Shown here one piece after another: positions 5,280-6,546 of a DNA stretch of 6,546 nucleotides. Location of the stretch: positions 1 through 6,546 of the forward strand of contig JAJDVB010000037.1 of assembly GCA_022826345.1 (NCBI GenBank), in the 5' to 3' direction. The DNA is from Alphaproteobacteria bacterium. GTDB lineage: Bacteria; Pseudomonadota; Alphaproteobacteria; UBA828. Numbering within the stretch: position 1 is the stretch's first letter; each line of letters opens with the position of its first letter. The notes beneath the pieces are model-generated. The model ran no database searches, had not been told where the DNA came from, and saw nothing but the letters and a program-made list of their open reading frames with translations. The translations under genes and the position numbers were made by a program.

Positions 5280-6546
5280 ATGAACAAAGAAGAAATCCTT
5301 CACACCCTCCTCCCCTACCAGGCGCGCTGGGTGTCGGACCCGGCAGGTTTCAAAGTGATCGAGAAGGCGCGGCGCATCGGCATCTCCTGGGCCGAGGCCT
5401 ACGACGCGGTGATGCACGCGGGCTCGAAAGGGGGCGGCAACGTCTATTACCAAGCCTACAACCTGGAGATGACCCGGGGCTTCATCGAGGATTGCGCCGG
5501 CTGGGCGCAGCGGTTGCAGAACAGGGCCGGAGCGCTCAACGAGACCTTGATGGTGGAGGATGGCCGTGCCGTGCGGGCGTTCCGCATCGCCTTCCCCTCG
5601 GGCAACGAAATCCTCGCCATGACATCGGCGCCGCGCGCTTTCCGCTCCAAGGGCCGGCCGGGCGACCTCGCCATCGTGGACGAGGCGGCGTTCGTCGACG
5701 ACCTCGGCGAAGTGCTCAAGGCCGCGCTCGCCTTCCGCATCTGGGGCGGGCGGGCGCACGTCATCAGCACTCACAACGGCGAGGCCAACCCCTTCGCGAC
5801 GCTCTGCCGTGAGATCGACGAGGGCGCGCGGCCGGGCTCGCTTCACCGCACCACTCTCAAGGAGGCGCTGGCGCAGGGTCTCTTTCGCCGCATCGTCGAG
5901 GGGCAGGGCCGCCCCTGGTCGGCCGCCGCCGAGGCCGAATGGGAGGGCGCGCTCAGGGCCGAGTACGGCAGCCATTCGGGCGAAGAACTCGACTGCGTTC
6001 CCGCCGCCGGTGGCGGGGCCTGGCTTGCGTGGGAGGCGATCCGTGCCTGCGAGGACCCCACCGCAGGCGACCCCGCCGCCTTCGCCGGCGGAACCGCCAC
6101 CGTGGGCGTGGACGTGGCGAGACGGCGCGACCTCTGGGTCGCAGCGGTGCTTGAGCAGGTTGGCGACGTGCTCTGGCTGCGCGAGCTGGCGGTCCGCCAG
6201 GGCATCCCCTTCAGCCAGCAGCGAGCGATCGTGGGCGACCTCGCGGCGCGCTACCGGCCGGTGCGCATCGCCGTGGACCAGACCGGCATGGGCGAGGCCG
6301 TGGTGGAGCAGCTGCAGGAGGACCTCGGCCGCGCGCTCGTCGAAGGCGTGCTCATGACCGGGCCACGCCGGCTCGACGTCGCCACGGCGCTGCGCGAAGC
6401 GGTGGAGGACCGTCGCCTCCGCCTGCCGCCCGACGCCGAGCTCCGCCGCGATCTCCATTCCGTCCGCGCCGAGGCGGGACCGACGGGAGCGCCGCGCCTG
6501 ATGGCGGAGCGCTCGGGCGGGCACGGCCACGCCGACCGCTTCTGGG
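5280..6546 (+). CDS. terL: Phage terminase large subunit, Mu gp28-like, 3'-truncated by window edge
   Basis: The frame is open from ATG 5280 to the last base (422 complete codons). It encodes the DNA-packaging motor of a tailed phage or phage-derived particle: an ATPase that drives DNA into the prohead plus a nuclease that cuts it. ATPase parts in order: Q motif LLPYQARW (10-17); a Walker A variant KARRIGIS (29-36) with the arginine-rich form typical of Mu gp28-like terminases; Walker B LAIVDEAAF (130-138, Asp134-Glu135); and coupling motif ISTHNG (162-167). The nuclease domain has RNase H-fold aspartates Asp278 (GVDVARRRD), Asp333 (IAVDQTGMG) and Asp419 (GHGHADRFW). All key residues are intact, so the gene is not visibly decayed. 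The last motif normally lies close to the C terminus, so little is missing. The Shine-Dalgarno sequence is weak (GAG near -6), and no other in-frame ATG lies shortly upstream. No small terminase gene precedes it. A portal gene would be expected just beyond the window. Confidence 0.9.
   Translation, partial: MNKEEILHTLLPYQARWVSDPAGFKVIEKARRIGISWAEAYDAVMHAGSKGGGNVYYQAYNLEMTRGFIEDCAGWAQRLQNRAGALNETLMVEDGRAVRAFRIAFPSGNEILAMTSAPRAFRSKGRPGDLAIVDEAAFVDDLGEVLKAALAFRIWGGRAHVISTHNGEANPFATLCREIDEGARPGSLHRTTLKEALAQGLFRRIVEGQGRPWSAAAEAEWEGALRAEYGSHSGEELDCVPAAGGGAWLAWEAIRACEDPTAGDPAAFAGGTATVGVDVARRRDLWVAAVLEQVGDVLWLRELAVRQGIPFSQQRAIVGDLAARYRPVRIAVDQTGMGEAVVEQLQEDLGRALVEGVLMTGPRRLDVATALREAVEDRRLRLPPDAELRRDLHSVRAEAGPTGAPRLMAERSGGHGHADRFW

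Noticed and set aside
5055..6530. Long - strand open frame of 491 codons opposite the terminase gene
   Set aside because: Its translation is low-complexity (Arg, Ala, Gly, His rich) with no recognisable domain, as expected for the antisense of a high-GC gene. The + strand frame here has a full set of ordered terminase motifs.
1..6546. Search for CRISPR arrays, retrons, toxin-antitoxin pairs and defence genes
   Set aside because: There are no regularly spaced repeats, no reverse transcriptase, nuclease-helicase or small paired genes of that type. The only nuclease domain seen is that of the terminase.

Overview
The window is a high-GC bacterial chromosome segment with dense, mostly tandem gene packing. 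Codon use is GC-rich and ATG/GTG starts are used. The gene content (hydantoinase B family protein, Asp/Glu/hydantoin racemase family protein, BMP-type periplasmic binding protein, short MetE-like protein, Mu gp28-like terminase) suggests a proteobacterium, most likely alphaproteobacterial. That is inference from gene content and composition; there is no rRNA or other marker gene in the window.

Layout. Positions 1-3634 carry three genes on the + strand: the 3' part of a hydantoinase B/oxoprolinase-type gene (cut by the left edge), a racemase-family gene 44 bases downstream with a strong ribosome binding site, and, after a 129-base gap containing a short GGAGGCG repeat, an exported BMP-family substrate-binding protein. 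Positions 3671-5095 carry two - strand genes: a MetE-like methyltransferase (3926-5095), a strong intrinsic terminator after it, and a very small rubredoxin gene (3671-3847). The rubredoxin converges on the binding-protein gene. A 184-base divergent spacer (5096-5279) separates the MetE-like gene from a + strand phage terminase large subunit gene that starts at 5280 and runs off the right edge.

How they fit together. The first three genes look like part of a scavenging locus: capture of a small molecule by the binding protein, plus ring opening and racemisation of a cyclic amide or related amino-acid derivative. The substrate cannot be read from the sequence, and neither the partner HyuA subunit nor any transporter permease/ATPase is in the window. 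The MetE-like protein and rubredoxin are metabolic or redox genes with no demonstrated link to that locus. The terminase has a complete ATPase motif set and all three candidate nuclease aspartates. It marks the start of a phage-derived block, a prophage or gene-transfer-agent-like element, that begins just at the right edge.

I did not find a CRISPR array, tRNA, insertion sequence, toxin-antitoxin pair or recognisable defence system. The most useful items are the rubredoxin gene, short enough to be missed by length-filtered gene calling; its position directly behind a terminator; and the abrupt junction between ordinary metabolic genes and the terminase.
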